Positions 40,824-50,622 of a DNA stretch of 64,000 nt are shown piece by piece (the stretch's first letter is position 1; the number at the start of each line of letters is the position of its first letter). Made by a program: the position numbers and the translations under genes. This DNA is from Viridibacterium sp035456105 (lineage in GTDB: Bacteria > Pseudomonadota > Gammaproteobacteria > Burkholderiales > Rhodocyclaceae): the NCBI GenBank assembly GCA_035456105.1, contig DATIDV010000006.1, positions 9,952 through 73,951 of the forward strand, written 5' to 3'. The notes beneath the pieces were generated by a model. That model saw only the letters and a list, made by a program, of their open reading frames with translations, did not search any database and was not told the origin of the DNA.

Positions 40824-43598
40824 TTACTCGTTTGCGGCTATGTAGGGCGACTTCATCCGGTGCTCGGCCTGCTCGGCCGCTACGGGTTTGCTGAGCACAT
40901 AGCCCTGCGCCAGATCGCAGCCAAATTCACGCAAGGCTGCCAAGGTCTTCACGTCCTCAACGCCCTCGGCCACGACCTGCAGACCCAGGCTGTGTGCCAG
41001 ACCAATGGTGGAGCGCACGATGATGGCGTCCTGCTCGTCGCTGAGCATGTCACGCACGAAGGAGCGGTCGATCTTCAGCGCATGCAGCGGCAGGCGCTTG
41101 AGATAGGCGAGTGACGAGTAGCCGGTGCCAAAATCGTCGATCGACAGGCGCATGCCTTGTTCGACCAGACGCTCGACCACCGACATGGCGCGATTCGGGT
41201 CGCCAATCAGCGCCGTTTCCGTGATCTCCAGTTCGAGCAGATGCGGCGGCACGCAGTACTCCTGGAGCAGCGCCGCCATCGAATCGGGGAAGGTCACGTC
41301 AAGCAGATTGCGCGTCGACAGATTGATCGACACCGGCAGGTCGAGGCCGCGCTGATGCCAGTCACGCATCTGCTCCAGTGCACGACGCGCGACCCATAAC
41401 GTAAGCGGGCGGATCAGGTCGCTCGTTTCGGCAAACTGGATGAACTCGCCCGGCGGAATCTGGCCGAGCTGCGGATGCATCCAGCGCACCAGCGCCTCGC
41501 TGCCCGACCACTCGCCGGTCGCCAGATCGAGCTTGGGCTGGAAATGCAGCACGAGCTGATTGCCCCCGATGGCCGAGCCCAGCTCGGTGATCATGGCGAG
41601 GCGGCGCGGATTGTGCTGATCAAGCTCCGCGTTATAGGTACTGACGTTGCCCACCGCGCTCTTGGCCGCGTACATGGCTACGTCGGCACAGCGCAGCAGC
41701 GCATTACTGGAATCGCCGTGCTGCGGATAAATCGCGACGCCGATACTGCCGCCAAGCTCGATGGCGATGCCCTGCACATCGAACGGCCGGCGCAAGGCCG
41801 ACACCAGCTCAAGCGCCAGGCCATTCGCATCGTCGAGCCCATCGGTCACGCGCAGCAGGATCGCGAATTCGTCCCCGCCGAGGCGTGCCAGCATGGCATC
41901 ACGCCGCTTCAAGGCCTCGCCCAGGCGTTCGCCAGCCAGCTTGATAAGCAAATCGCCGGCATGGTGACCAAGGGTGTCGTTGACCTCCTTGAAGCGGTCC
42001 AGATCAAGCAACATCAGACCGACCGATTGTGCGCATTCGCCGGCCTGAGAGATGGCGCGCGTCGCTTCGCGGTGCAGATGGGCGCGATTGGGCAATAAAG
42101 TCAGGGAGTCGTGCATGGCCTGGTATTCAAGCTCCTGCACATGCCGTGCATTGACCATGGCCAGCGACACGGTCTGGCACACCGTGTTGAGCGTTTCCAT
42201 TTCAATGTCGCCGAACGTCACGTTGGCTTCGTGGAACAGCAGGCCGATGCTGCCCAGTGCTTCGCCGCTGAATACCAGCGGCAGCACGACCAGTGATTTG
42301 AAACCACAATTGAGCAAGCCGATCTTGGCTTCGGGAACGAGCCGCTCGTCTCGCTCAACATCGCCGCTGACGAGAATGCGATTCTCCTGCAAGGCGCGTC
42401 CGGCAAGGCTGCCCTTGACGGGAATGCCATATGCATCATCGCCCATGAGCTCTGCAACCCCCTCGCCATCCACGGCAATGCGCTGCATGGTCAGCCCGTC
42501 AGGTTGCGCGCGCAGAAAGGTTATGCACGGCACATCCTGCAGCATGCGCAACACGCGCACGGTTTCCGCTGCGATCTGATTCACATCTGTCATGCCGTGC
42601 AGATGGCTGGCGAGACGGTTAACCACCTGCAGTGCGCCATTACGGCGCGCCAGCAACAGGGCCGACTGATGACGTACGCGCTCGGCCTGACGGCGCTCGG
42701 TCACGTCGCGCACAATGGCCATCACCACGCGCTCGCCGCCAGAGAGAATGGAGGCTGCACTGATTTCGGCCTCCCATTCAACACCGCTGGGGCGACGGAA
42801 AATCCATTCGAAAAAGGTGGGCGTGCCATCCTCGATTTCCTTGAGCATGGCGATCAGGCGTGGCGCAGACATCTGCCCGTCGGGCTGGACCGGCGGTGAA
42901 AAGCCGCCGCGTATCGACCCCAGCAAGGCCTCGCGCGTGCAGCCGAAAATGGCCAGCGCGCGCGGGTTGCAGTCGACGATGAGACCGCCCCTGAGCGTCA
43001 GGATGGCGTCACCCGCCGCATTGAACAGGGTGCGGTACTGACGCTCACTGTCCTTGAGCGAGTGGAACATGAGTAGTTGCGACACGAGGTCGGCCACCGA
43101 GGTGGCGAAGTTCTGCTCGTCGCGGCTCCACAGCCGCGCACTGCCGACATGCTCGATGCACAACACGCCGCAGAAACGCCCGGCGTTATGCAGTATTGCG
43201 TCGAGCATCGCGCCGATGCCCAGAGGAATGAGATAGCTGGCCGCAAACTCGGCAGTCCGGTAGTCATTTACCGCGTCAGCCGCATCAATGACGCGTCCTG
43301 ACGTCAAGGCACGGAAATAGCCGGGGTACTCCTGCGCCTGCAATTTCCTGCCACGCTCGAAGCACCCTTCCTTCACCAGCAATTGCTGAACGCAGGCCAT
43401 GCCCGGCGGCACGTCGTCCTGTGACAGCCACACGCCAACACGGGCGACGTCAAGCGCCTGCGCGACGCTGGCCGTGACGTGACGCAAGGCGCCGTCGAGG
43501 TCGCTCAGCCACAGCGCCTCATCTCTCGAAAGACGAATGAACGCTGACTGCAAGCTATTCGACAGGTTTTCCAGGTGCTCTACCGACGGAAATATCAT
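40824..43598 (-). CDS. GAF-PAS-GAF-GGDEF-EAL cyclic-di-GMP signalling protein
   Basis: The 924 residues make up an N-terminal GAF domain (~30-180), a PAS domain (~185-305, ending RDVTERRQAE), a second GAF (~320-485), GGDEF (~495-650; GGDEF intact at 574-578) and EAL (~665-910; EAL at 701-703, LSIDDFGTGYSSL). Both catalytic signatures look complete, so it could make and break c-di-GMP. No membrane segment is seen, so it is a cytoplasmic sensor. The stop abuts the structured element, and the gene is apparently monocistronic. Confidence 0.94.
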   Translation of the reverse strand: MIFPSVEHLENLSNSLQSAFIRLSRDEALWLSDLDGALRHVTASVAQALDVARVGVWLSQDDVPPGMACVQQLLVKEGCFERGRKLQAQEYPGYFRALTSGRVIDAADAVNDYRTAEFAASYLIPLGIGAMLDAILHNAGRFCGVLCIEHVGSARLWSRDEQNFATSVADLVSQLLMFHSLKDSERQYRTLFNAAGDAILTLRGGLIVDCNPRALAIFGCTREALLGSIRGGFSPPVQPDGQMSAPRLIAMLKEIEDGTPTFFEWIFRRPSGVEWEAEISAASILSGGERVVMAIVRDVTERRQAERVRHQSALLLARRNGALQVVNRLASHLHGMTDVNQIAAETVRVLRMLQDVPCITFLRAQPDGLTMQRIAVDGEGVAELMGDDAYGIPVKGSLAGRALQENRILVSGDVERDERLVPEAKIGLLNCGFKSLVVLPLVFSGEALGSIGLLFHEANVTFGDIEMETLNTVCQTVSLAMVNARHVQELEYQAMHDSLTLLPNRAHLHREATRAISQAGECAQSVGLMLLDLDRFKEVNDTLGHHAGDLLIKLAGERLGEALKRRDAMLARLGGDEFAILLRVTDGLDDANGLALELVSALRRPFDVQGIAIELGGSIGVAIYPQHGDSSNALLRCADVAMYAAKSAVGNVSTYNAELDQHNPRRLAMITELGSAIGGNQLVLHFQPKLDLATGEWSGSEALVRWMHPQLGQIPPGEFIQFAETSDLIRPLTLWVARRALEQMRDWHQRGLDLPVSINLSTRNLLDVTFPDSMAALLQEYCVPPHLLELEITETALIGDPNRAMSVVERLVEQGMRLSIDDFGTGYSSLAYLKRLPLHALKIDRSFVRDMLSDEQDAIIVRSTIGLAHSLGLQVVAEGVEDVKTLAALREFGCDLAQGYVLSKPVAAEQAEHRMKSPYIAANE

Positions 43599-43813
43599 TC
43601 TGCTCTTCTGGTCTTCCTGTTACCGCTGAACTGGCAGGCGGGCGCGAACGGGGCGTCCGGATTTGCCGGATAGATGTCATCCGGGGAATCGCCGCCTCTC
43701 TGGAACTAACGGCCTGAGCGGGCAGAACTGCAGGGGGACAGGGCTTTGAGGCGCCGAGCGGCGCAACCCCAGAAAAGACGCGGCAGAAGAGAGGCTTACG
43801 CGTGACCTGAATG

Positions 43814-43852
43814 CAAAACAGGGCGCCAAACAAACGTTTGAGCGCCCTGTCT
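43814..43852 (-). terminator. Terminator after ilvD
   Basis: ACAGGGCGC and GCGCCCTGT form the stem; on the minus strand it is followed by TTTTGC. It lies 23 nt past the ilvD stop. Confidence 0.8.
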
Positions 43853-43874
43853 GCCTTGCAGCGGCGTGATGGAT

Positions 43875-45737
43875 TTAACGCTGGACTTGCTTTACATCAC
43901 GCACGGCGCCGGTGTCGGCACTGGTGGTCAGCGCGGCATAGGCCTGCAGCGCAGCAGAAACGTAACGCACGCGGTTGGCCGGCTTCCACGCCGCGCTGCC
44001 ACGAGCATTCATGGCGGCGCGGCGATCAGCCAGTTCCTGATCCGGAATGGCCAGACGGATGCTGCGCTTCGGAATGTCGATCTCGATCGTGTCACCTTCC
44101 TCAACCAGGGCGATCGCGCCGCCCATGGCCGCTTCAGGCGAAGCGTGACCGATCGACAGACCCGAGGTGCCACCGGAGAAGCGACCATCGGTCAGCAGCG
44201 CGCACTCCTTACCAAGCCCTTGCGACTTGAGATAAGAGGTCGGGTAGAGCATTTCCTGCATGCCGGGGCCGCCCTTCGGGCCTTCGTAGCGAATCACCAC
44301 CACATCACCGGCGATGACTTCGTCGGCCAGAATGGCTTCAACGGCCGCGTCCTGGCTTTCGTAGACACGTGCGCGGCCCTTGAAGGCCCAGATCGACTCG
44401 TCGACGCCCGCCGTCTTCACGATGCAGCCGTTCTCGGCGATATTGCCGTAGAGCACGGCCAGACCACCGTCCTTGGAGTAGGCATTGGCGACATCGCGGA
44501 TACAGCCCTGGGTGCGATCCAGATCCAGCTCGTTGAAGCGCTTGTCCTGGCTGAAAGCGACCTGCGTCGGCACGCCGCCGGGGGCCGCACGGAAGAAGTC
44601 GAATACGTGATTGTCATGGGCGCGCATGACATCCCAGGTGTGCAGGGCTTCGCCCAGCGTCTTGGTGTGCACGGTGTAGCAATCGCGATTGATGAGACCG
44701 CCACGATCGAGCTCGGCGAGGATGCCATACACCCCACCGGCGCGATGCACGTCTTCGATATGGAACTTGTCGGTCGCTGGTGCCACCTTGCACACGCAGG
44801 GCACCTTGCGCGAGATGCGGTCGATGTCCTTCATCTTGAAGTCGACGCCCGCCTCACTCGCGGCGGCCAGCAGGTGCAGCACGGTATTGGTGGAGCCGCC
44901 CATGGCCACGTCGAGGCTCATGGCATTCTCGAAGGCCTTGTAGGTGGCGATGGAGCGCGGCAGGACGTTGTGGTCTTCCTGCTCGTAATAGCGCTTACAC
45001 AGCTCAACCACGGTGCGGCCAGCGCGCAGGAAAAGCTCCTTGCGGTCGGCATGTGTCGCGACGATGGTGCCGTTGCCTGGCAGGGACAGGCCCAGCGCCT
45101 CGGTCAGACAGTTCATCGAGTTGGCAGTGAACATGCCCGAGCAGGAGCCACAGGTCGGACAGGCGGAACGCTCGATCTCGGCCACGTCGGCATCGGAGAC
45201 GTGCTTGTCGGCCGCCTTGACCATGGCATCAACGAGGTCGAGCTTGATGACCTGCTCGGCGCCGGGCGTCTTGGCGATGACCTTGCCCGCTTCCATCGGG
45301 CCGCCGGACACGAACACGACCGGGATATTGAGGCGCATGGCGGCCATCAGCATGCCGGGGGTGATCTTGTCGCAGTTGGAAATGCACACCATGGCGTCCG
45401 CACAGTGGGCGTTGACCATGTACTCGACCGAGTCGGCGATCAGTTCGCGCGAGGGCAGCGAATAGAGCATGCCCCCATGACCCATGGCGATGCCGTCATC
45501 GACGGCAATCGTATTGAACTCCTTGGCGACGCCGCCATGCGCTTCGATCTCGCGCGCCACCATCTGGCCCAGATCCTTGAGGTGCACGTGACCCGGCACG
45601 AACTGCGTGAAGCTATTGACGACGGCGACGATGGGCTTGCCGAAATCGCCATCCTTCATGCCTGTGGCGCGCCACAGGGCGCGAGCGCCCGCCATGTTGC
45701 GGCCGTGAGTGGTGGTACGGGAACGGTATTGCGGCAT
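43875..45737 (-). CDS. ilvD: Dihydroxy-acid dehydratase
   Basis: This 620-residue protein begins MPQYRSRTTTHGRNMAGARA, matching the E. coli start, which is why 45737 is chosen over 45848. It carries FVPGHVHLKDLG, the cluster cysteines in ISNCDKITPGM and PTCGSCSGMFTANSM, and DGRFSGGTSGLSIGH. It catalyses the third common step of isoleucine and valine synthesis using an Fe-S cluster. It is divergent from lgt across 95 nt, a pairing often seen in betaproteobacteria. Confidence 0.97.
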   Translation of the reverse strand: MPQYRSRTTTHGRNMAGARALWRATGMKDGDFGKPIVAVVNSFTQFVPGHVHLKDLGQMVAREIEAHGGVAKEFNTIAVDDGIAMGHGGMLYSLPSRELIADSVEYMVNAHCADAMVCISNCDKITPGMLMAAMRLNIPVVFVSGGPMEAGKVIAKTPGAEQVIKLDLVDAMVKAADKHVSDADVAEIERSACPTCGSCSGMFTANSMNCLTEALGLSLPGNGTIVATHADRKELFLRAGRTVVELCKRYYEQEDHNVLPRSIATYKAFENAMSLDVAMGGSTNTVLHLLAAASEAGVDFKMKDIDRISRKVPCVCKVAPATDKFHIEDVHRAGGVYGILAELDRGGLINRDCYTVHTKTLGEALHTWDVMRAHDNHVFDFFRAAPGGVPTQVAFSQDKRFNELDLDRTQGCIRDVANAYSKDGGLAVLYGNIAENGCIVKTAGVDESIWAFKGRARVYESQDAAVEAILADEVIAGDVVVIRYEGPKGGPGMQEMLYPTSYLKSQGLGKECALLTDGRFSGGTSGLSIGHASPEAAMGGAIALVEEGDTIEIDIPKRSIRLAIPDQELADRRAAMNARGSAAWKPANRVRYVSAALQAYAALTTSADTGAVRDVKQVQR

Positions 45738-45832
45738 AGCAGATCTCCGGTTCATGCCCGCACCGAAATGACAGGGCATGAGTTGTGTTTCAATTGAGCC
45801 CTCGATTCTAGCCCAAGCCGACACAGACCCCC

Positions 45833-46714
45833 ATGCTCGTCCACCCACAGTTTGATCCCATCGCCGTCTCGCTCGGCCCGCTGCACGTGCGCTGGTACGG
45901 CCTCATGTACCTTCTCGCCTTCATGCTTTTCGTCTGGCTGGGCAAGTATCGCGCGCGCAAGAATGCCTTCCTTGGCTGGGCACCGAGCGAAGTCGATGAC
46001 CTGCTGTTCTACGGCGCGCTGGGCGTGGTGCTGGGCGGCCGCATCGGCTACGTGGTGTTCTACAAGATGGGCTACTACCTCGGCCATCCACTGGAGGCGC
46101 TCTACATCTGGCAGGGCGGCATGAGCTTTCACGGCGGCTTCATCGGTGTGCTCGTCGCCCTGTGGCTGTTCGGGCGCAAGACGAAGCGGACCTTCTGGCA
46201 GATCGGCGATTTCGTCGCGCCGCTGGTGCCGACGGGCCTCGCAGCGGGGCGCATGGGCAATTTCATCAATGGCGAGCTGTGGGGGCGTGCTACCTCGCCC
46301 ACGGCGCCATGGGCCACGCTGTTTCCGCAGGCTCGCGCTGAAGACGCGCTGGCAGTGCAGACGGCGCCATCGCTACAGCAATCCCTCATGCCGTATGTGG
46401 ACAGGTTTGATCATCTCCAGTACCTGGCGCTGCCACGTCACCCCTCGCAGCTTTATCAGTTCGCACTGGAAGGGCTGACGCTGTTCCTGATCCTGTGGCT
46501 CTACACACGCAAACAGCGCCCGCTGGCAGCGGCCTCAGCGGTCTTCCTGATCGGCTACGGGATGTTCCGTTTCATCGCCGAATACGGCCGCGAGCCAGAC
46601 AGCTTCCTTGGCCTGCTGGCCTTCAACCTGTCGATGGGCCAGCTCTTGAGCCTGCCGATGATCCTGTTCGGTATTGGCGTATGGGTCTGGGCACATCGCA
46701 AGCATCCGGCCTGA
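45833..46714 (+). CDS. lgt: Prolipoprotein diacylglyceryl transferase
   Basis: This 293-residue integral membrane protein has RWYGLMYLLAF, GGRIGYVVFY, WQGGMSFHGGFIG, the Lgt signature GRMGNFINGELWGR and HPSQLYQFALEG. It transfers diacylglycerol from phosphatidylglycerol to the lipobox cysteine of prolipoproteins in the inner membrane. Seven or so membrane helices are evident. Confidence 0.97.
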   Translation: MLVHPQFDPIAVSLGPLHVRWYGLMYLLAFMLFVWLGKYRARKNAFLGWAPSEVDDLLFYGALGVVLGGRIGYVVFYKMGYYLGHPLEALYIWQGGMSFHGGFIGVLVALWLFGRKTKRTFWQIGDFVAPLVPTGLAAGRMGNFINGELWGRATSPTAPWATLFPQARAEDALAVQTAPSLQQSLMPYVDRFDHLQYLALPRHPSQLYQFALEGLTLFLILWLYTRKQRPLAAASAVFLIGYGMFRFIAEYGREPDSFLGLLAFNLSMGQLLSLPMILFGIGVWVWAHRKHPA

Positions 46715-46763
46715 ACGAGATGTGTAAGTCTGCAAAAGCAGACCGCGGCCGGGCGAAGGTCCG

Positions 46764-46769
46764 TATAAT
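46764..46769 (+). promoter_or_regulatory. -10 box of the riboswitch transcript
   Basis: TATAAT lies about 13 nt upstream of the start of the riboswitch. Confidence 0.6.
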
Positions 46770-46781
46770 CCGCCCCGTCAT

Positions 46782-46950
46782 CAGGGAGTAGCCTCCTTCT
46801 TCAGAGGGACCTGCATCAACAGACTTGGCGCCGGCGCAATGCACGGGCCATGGTGCAGGTGACATCCCGCCACTTAGCGTGGCGAGCTTGTTTGGCGAGA
46901 CTTTTGACTGCTTCAGCACCGACGGGTCGGCTGGCTGAGGCAGTCATGGT
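46782..46950 (+). promoter_or_regulatory. yybP-ykoY manganese riboswitch
   Basis: It has the conserved family marks CAGGGAGTAGCC at the start, CATCAACAGACTTGGC in the middle and GGCGAGACTTTTGACTGC near the end. They precede a manganese-exporter-type gene, the usual partner. Downstream, GACTGCTTCAGC and GCTGAGGCAGTC form a long hairpin (46914-46946) whose left strand overlaps the aptamer's 3' end. It is a likely expression platform that switches with Mn2+ binding. Confidence 0.9.
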
Positions 46951-46985
46951 TTCGTCCACAAGCCGGCCCGCGGAGTCATCATCAA

Positions 46986-47558
46986 ATGGAAGCCTTCCTC
47001 GTCTCGACCGGCATCGTCGCCCTCGCTGAAATGGGCGACAAGACACAGCTGCTGGCCCTCGTTCTCGCCGCACGTTTCCGCAAGCCCTGGCCCATCGTCT
47101 GGGGCATTCTTGCCGCGACCCTGGTCAATCACGCCGGTGCCGGTGCCGCCGGGGCATGGATCACCAGCGTGCTCAGCCCCGAAATCCTGCGCTGGATCCT
47201 CGCGGCCTCCTTTCTTGGCATGGCGGCATGGATCATGATTCCGGACAAACTGGACGAGGACGACGAGCCGAAAGGCCTGCGTTTCGGCGTGTTCGGTGCC
47301 ACCCTCGTCGCCTTCTTTCTCGCCGAGATGGGCGACAAGACGCAGATCGCCACGGTTGCGCTGGCCGCGAAATATCAGACCTTGATTCCTGTCGTGGCGG
47401 GCACCACGCTGGGCATGATGCTGGCCAATGTGCCGGTGGTCTTCCTCGGCGACAAGCTCACGCGGCGCGTACCGATCAAGACCGTACACACGGTCTGTGC
47501 GGTGATTTTCGCAGTACTGGGCCTGCTGGCCCTGTTCAACGTCGGAAATTTAACCTGA
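46986..47558 (+). CDS. GDT1/UPF0016-family manganese exporter
   Basis: This 190-residue protein has six membrane helices in two inverted halves, each with the family motif E-x-G-D-K-T (ALAEMGDKTQLLALVLAARF and FFLAEMGDKTQIATVALAAKY). Bacterial members (MneA type) export Mn2+ from the cytoplasm. The manganese riboswitch directly upstream supports this function and predicts induction by excess manganese. Confidence 0.93.
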   Translation: MEAFLVSTGIVALAEMGDKTQLLALVLAARFRKPWPIVWGILAATLVNHAGAGAAGAWITSVLSPEILRWILAASFLGMAAWIMIPDKLDEDDEPKGLRFGVFGATLVAFFLAEMGDKTQIATVALAAKYQTLIPVVAGTTLGMMLANVPVVFLGDKLTRRVPIKTVHTVCAVIFAVLGLLALFNVGNLT

Positions 47559-47650
47559 GCACAGGCCGGCTCAAAGCTGCCTGACAAGCGGGATCGCCTT
47601 ACAATCCCGCGCTGCCTTTCATTCAGACTTTCCCCTTCAGGAGCTCCGTC

Positions 47651-48475
47651 ATGACCGACCGTTACGCCATCATCGGCAACCCGATTGCCCAGGCCAAATC
47701 ACCCGCGCTGCAAATGGCTTTTGCGAAGGCCAATGGCCAGGACATGGAATACGGTGCGATCCTCGGCGAACCAGGGAAGTTTGCGGAAGCGATCCGCAAG
47801 TTCCAGCAGGAAGGCGGCAAGGGCATGAACATCACCATGCCATTCAAGCTCGATGCCTTCGAGTTTGCCGATGAGCTGACACCACGCGGCCGAGCGGCCG
47901 GCGCCCTCAATATGTTCACGCTGCGCGCCGACGGTACGGTGCTCGGCGACAACACCGATGGCTTCGGCATCGTGCGCGACATCACCCACAACCTTGGCTG
48001 TACGATCCGCGGCCGTCGCGTGCTGCTTCTGGGTGCTGGTGGCGCCGTGCGCGGCACGCTGTTGCCGCTGTTCGCCGAAGCCCCTGCGGAAGTCTTCGTC
48101 GCCAATCGCACGGCCTCCAAGGCGCTCGAGCTGGCACAGGAATTCAGCAAGGAAGCCGGCAACACCAAACTCTCCGGCGGCGGCTTCGCCGACATTCCAG
48201 GCGGTTACGACATCATCATCAATGGCTCGGCCTCTAGCATGACCGGTGAAGTGCCACCGCTCGCGCCGGAAGTGTGGAAGGCCGCTTCGCTGGCCTACGA
48301 CATGGCCTACAAGAAAGAGCCGACGTCCTTCGTGCTGGCGGCGCGTGAGGCCGGTGTAAAACAGACGGCGGACGGTCTCGGCATGGTGGTCGAACAGGGC
48401 GCGGAATGCTTCTTCCTGTGGCGCGGCATCCGTCCCGACACGGCACCGGTCATCGCCGCACTGCGCGCTGCCTGA
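47651..48475 (+). CDS. aroE: Shikimate dehydrogenase
   Basis: This 274-residue protein has IIGNPIAQAKSP for shikimate binding, NITMPFK with the catalytic Lys, GDNTDGFG with the Asp, and GAGGAVRGTLLP for NADP. The usual NATxxG motif is NGSASSMTG, and RAAGALNM replaces AGAVNT, so it is a somewhat divergent member. Its stop overlaps the rsmB start (TGATG). Confidence 0.9.
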   Translation: MTDRYAIIGNPIAQAKSPALQMAFAKANGQDMEYGAILGEPGKFAEAIRKFQQEGGKGMNITMPFKLDAFEFADELTPRGRAAGALNMFTLRADGTVLGDNTDGFGIVRDITHNLGCTIRGRRVLLLGAGGAVRGTLLPLFAEAPAEVFVANRTASKALELAQEFSKEAGNTKLSGGGFADIPGGYDIIINGSASSMTGEVPPLAPEVWKAASLAYDMAYKKEPTSFVLAAREAGVKQTADGLGMVVEQGAECFFLWRGIRPDTAPVIAALRAA

Positions 48476-49887
48476 TGCGCAACAACGATCGCCCGCCGCG
48501 CACGTCTCCACGCACCGCGCCACGAACGCATACGAAAGCCGGCGTCCGGCCCGCGGCGACCGCGCCGGCCCCCCTGCTGCCGCCATTGCCTGCTGATTCG
48601 CTGGCAATGGCACTGACGGTGGCGGGCGACGCCATCGGTTACGTGCGCAACGGCCATGCACTGAATGACGGCTTCACCGCTTTGTGGCGCCACTATCCTG
48701 ATCTGCCGGCATCCACGCGCGGCGCGGCGCAAGACATGATCTACGGCACGCTGCGCGACTATGGACGCGGCGAATTCCTGCTTGGGCGCCTGCTGCAACA
48801 ACCGCTGACCGAGCCGACCATCGATGGCCTGCTGCGCGTCGCCCTGCACCGCCTCGAAGTGCGCGCCGATACGGCCCATACGGTAGTCGATCAGGCGGTA
48901 GAAGCGGCCGCCCGCATCGCCCGTGGTGGCCTCAAGGGCCTCGTCAACGGCGTGCTGCGCAATGCCCTGCGCCAATGGGACAGCCTGATCACTGCGGCCG
49001 ACTTTGATGAGCAGGCCCGCCTGCGCCACCCGAAGTGGTGGATCGCCAAGCTGCGCAAGACCTCTCCCGAAAACTGGCGTGAACAGTTGCAGGCGGCGAA
49101 CACCCATCCGCCGATGAGCCTGCGCGTCAATCGTCGCAAGACCACCATGGCGGCCGCGCTGGCCGCCCTGCAAGATGCAGGGCATGCCGTGCGCCCGCTC
49201 GGCGACTATGCCATCCACATGGAAAAACCAGTGCCGGTCGCCAGCCTGCCAGGCTTCGCCGAGGGCCTTTTGTCAGTACAGGACTGGGGCGCGCAACAGG
49301 CTGCCACGCTGCTCGATCTGCAGGATGGCCAGCGCGTGCTGGACGCCTGTGCCGCACCGGGGGGCAAAACCGCGCACATGCTGGAGGCCGCCGACCTGCA
49401 GCTCACGGCACTGGACGCCGACCCTGAGCGCGCCCAGCGGGTAGAACTGCAGCTGGCGCGGCTGGGCCTGTCGGCCAGCGTCAAAACGGCCGATTGCCGC
49501 CAGACGCAAAGCTGGTGGGATGGTCGGCCCTTCGAGCGAATTCTCGCGGATGTACCCTGCTCTGCGTCGGGGGTCGCCCGGCGGCATCCGGACATCAAAT
49601 GGTTGCGCCAAGCAGACGATGTTGCGGGATTTGCAACACAGCAGGCCGAAATTCTGGAAGCCCTTTGGCCCACGCTGGCCGTGGGCGGAAAAATGCTTTA
49701 TGTGACATGTTCGATCTTCGCGGAAGAAAACAACTTGCAGATCAGCCGTTTCGCTGCACGTCACGCCGATTGCCAACGTTTGGCATTTGCGGACGGGCTG
49801 TTTGAAGCGCGCTGGTTGCCAGGCCCCGAACATGATGGTTTTTATTTCGCTCTGCTCCAGAAGCGCGCATCGGGAAATCCGGCGTGA
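48475..49887 (+). CDS. rsmB: 16S rRNA m5C967 methyltransferase
   Basis: This 470-residue protein has an N-terminal NusB-like domain and a SAM-dependent RsmB domain: DACAAPGGKTAHMLE for SAM, LDADPERAQR, ADVPCSASGVARRHPDIKW with one catalytic Cys, and LYVTCSIFAEEN with the other. The first ~50 residues are a basic, Pro-rich extension. It methylates C967 of 16S rRNA. The start at 48475 overlaps aroE by one base. Confidence 0.95.
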   Translation: MRNNDRPPRTSPRTAPRTHTKAGVRPAATAPAPLLPPLPADSLAMALTVAGDAIGYVRNGHALNDGFTALWRHYPDLPASTRGAAQDMIYGTLRDYGRGEFLLGRLLQQPLTEPTIDGLLRVALHRLEVRADTAHTVVDQAVEAAARIARGGLKGLVNGVLRNALRQWDSLITAADFDEQARLRHPKWWIAKLRKTSPENWREQLQAANTHPPMSLRVNRRKTTMAAALAALQDAGHAVRPLGDYAIHMEKPVPVASLPGFAEGLLSVQDWGAQQAATLLDLQDGQRVLDACAAPGGKTAHMLEAADLQLTALDADPERAQRVELQLARLGLSASVKTADCRQTQSWWDGRPFERILADVPCSASGVARRHPDIKWLRQADDVAGFATQQAEILEALWPTLAVGGKMLYVTCSIFAEENNLQISRFAARHADCQRLAFADGLFEARWLPGPEHDGFYFALLQKRASGNPA

Positions 49888-49998
49888 AAAAATAGTCGTT
49901 CAAACAAGCGGCGGAACCGCCATCGCCCTTGCTGCGCATGGCAGGGCGACGAGACTGCATCCATGAGCCATGCACGCGCGCACGCTTGTCGCAGCCCG

Positions 49999-50580
49999 AT
50001 GAATATGAGCGTCAGAGCCCTGTTGCTGAGTCTCCTCGCCTGTCTGGCGCTGCTCTGGCTGCCCGCCACTCAGGCTGCCGACAGCCGCAACGGCCTGAGC
50101 TTTCATTACACGGAAATTGTCGCAATCGACGACCATTACGTCGTCAATGCGACGATTGCTGGTGCCCCGCAGGCGCGACTGGAAGAGCTGGTTCAGGCCG
50201 GCGTATCAGTACCTTTCGTGGCCGAATTCGTCCTGACGCGCTCGCGCTGGTACTGGTTTGACGAGGTCATCGTCGAACGTGTCATGGACATGCGCCTCTC
50301 GTACCACGCCTTGACACGTCAATACCGCCTGACCGTAGGCGGCCTGCACCGCAGCTTCCCGAGTTTCGAGCAGGCCTTTACTGCGCTGCTGTCGCTGCGC
50401 AACTGGGCCGTGGCCAATACCGACCAGTTGCCGAGCGGACAATCGCTCAACGCCGCGCTGCGTTTCCGCCTCGACATGTCGCAGTTGCCCAAGCCTTTTC
50501 AGGTAGCCGCCCTCGGCAACCGCGACCTCGATATCTCGACCAACTGGGCGCGCTGGACCTTCCTGGCAGGAGCACGCTGA
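49999..50580 (+). CDS. DUF4390 secreted protein
   Basis: It has a signal peptide (MNMSVRALLLSLLACLALLW ... ATQA) and a beta-rich body with FEAQ-like repeats of aromatic strands (SRWYWFDEVIVERVMDMRLSYHAL, RFRLDMSQLPKPFQV). Members of DUF4390 sit between rsmB and ntrY in many betaproteobacteria, as here; the function is unknown. The start could be 49999 or 50005. Confidence 0.85.
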   Translation: MNMSVRALLLSLLACLALLWLPATQAADSRNGLSFHYTEIVAIDDHYVVNATIAGAPQARLEELVQAGVSVPFVAEFVLTRSRWYWFDEVIVERVMDMRLSYHALTRQYRLTVGGLHRSFPSFEQAFTALLSLRNWAVANTDQLPSGQSLNAALRFRLDMSQLPKPFQVAALGNRDLDISTNWARWTFLAGAR

Positions 50581-50622
50581 TGCATCCGGTGCCGGTCTTT
50601 TCGGCTAAGGCGCACAACGATC

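Noticed and set aside
43866..45797. 643-codon open frame antisense to ilvD
   Set aside because: Shadow of ilvD; composition rich in His, Val and Gly, with no recognisable motif.
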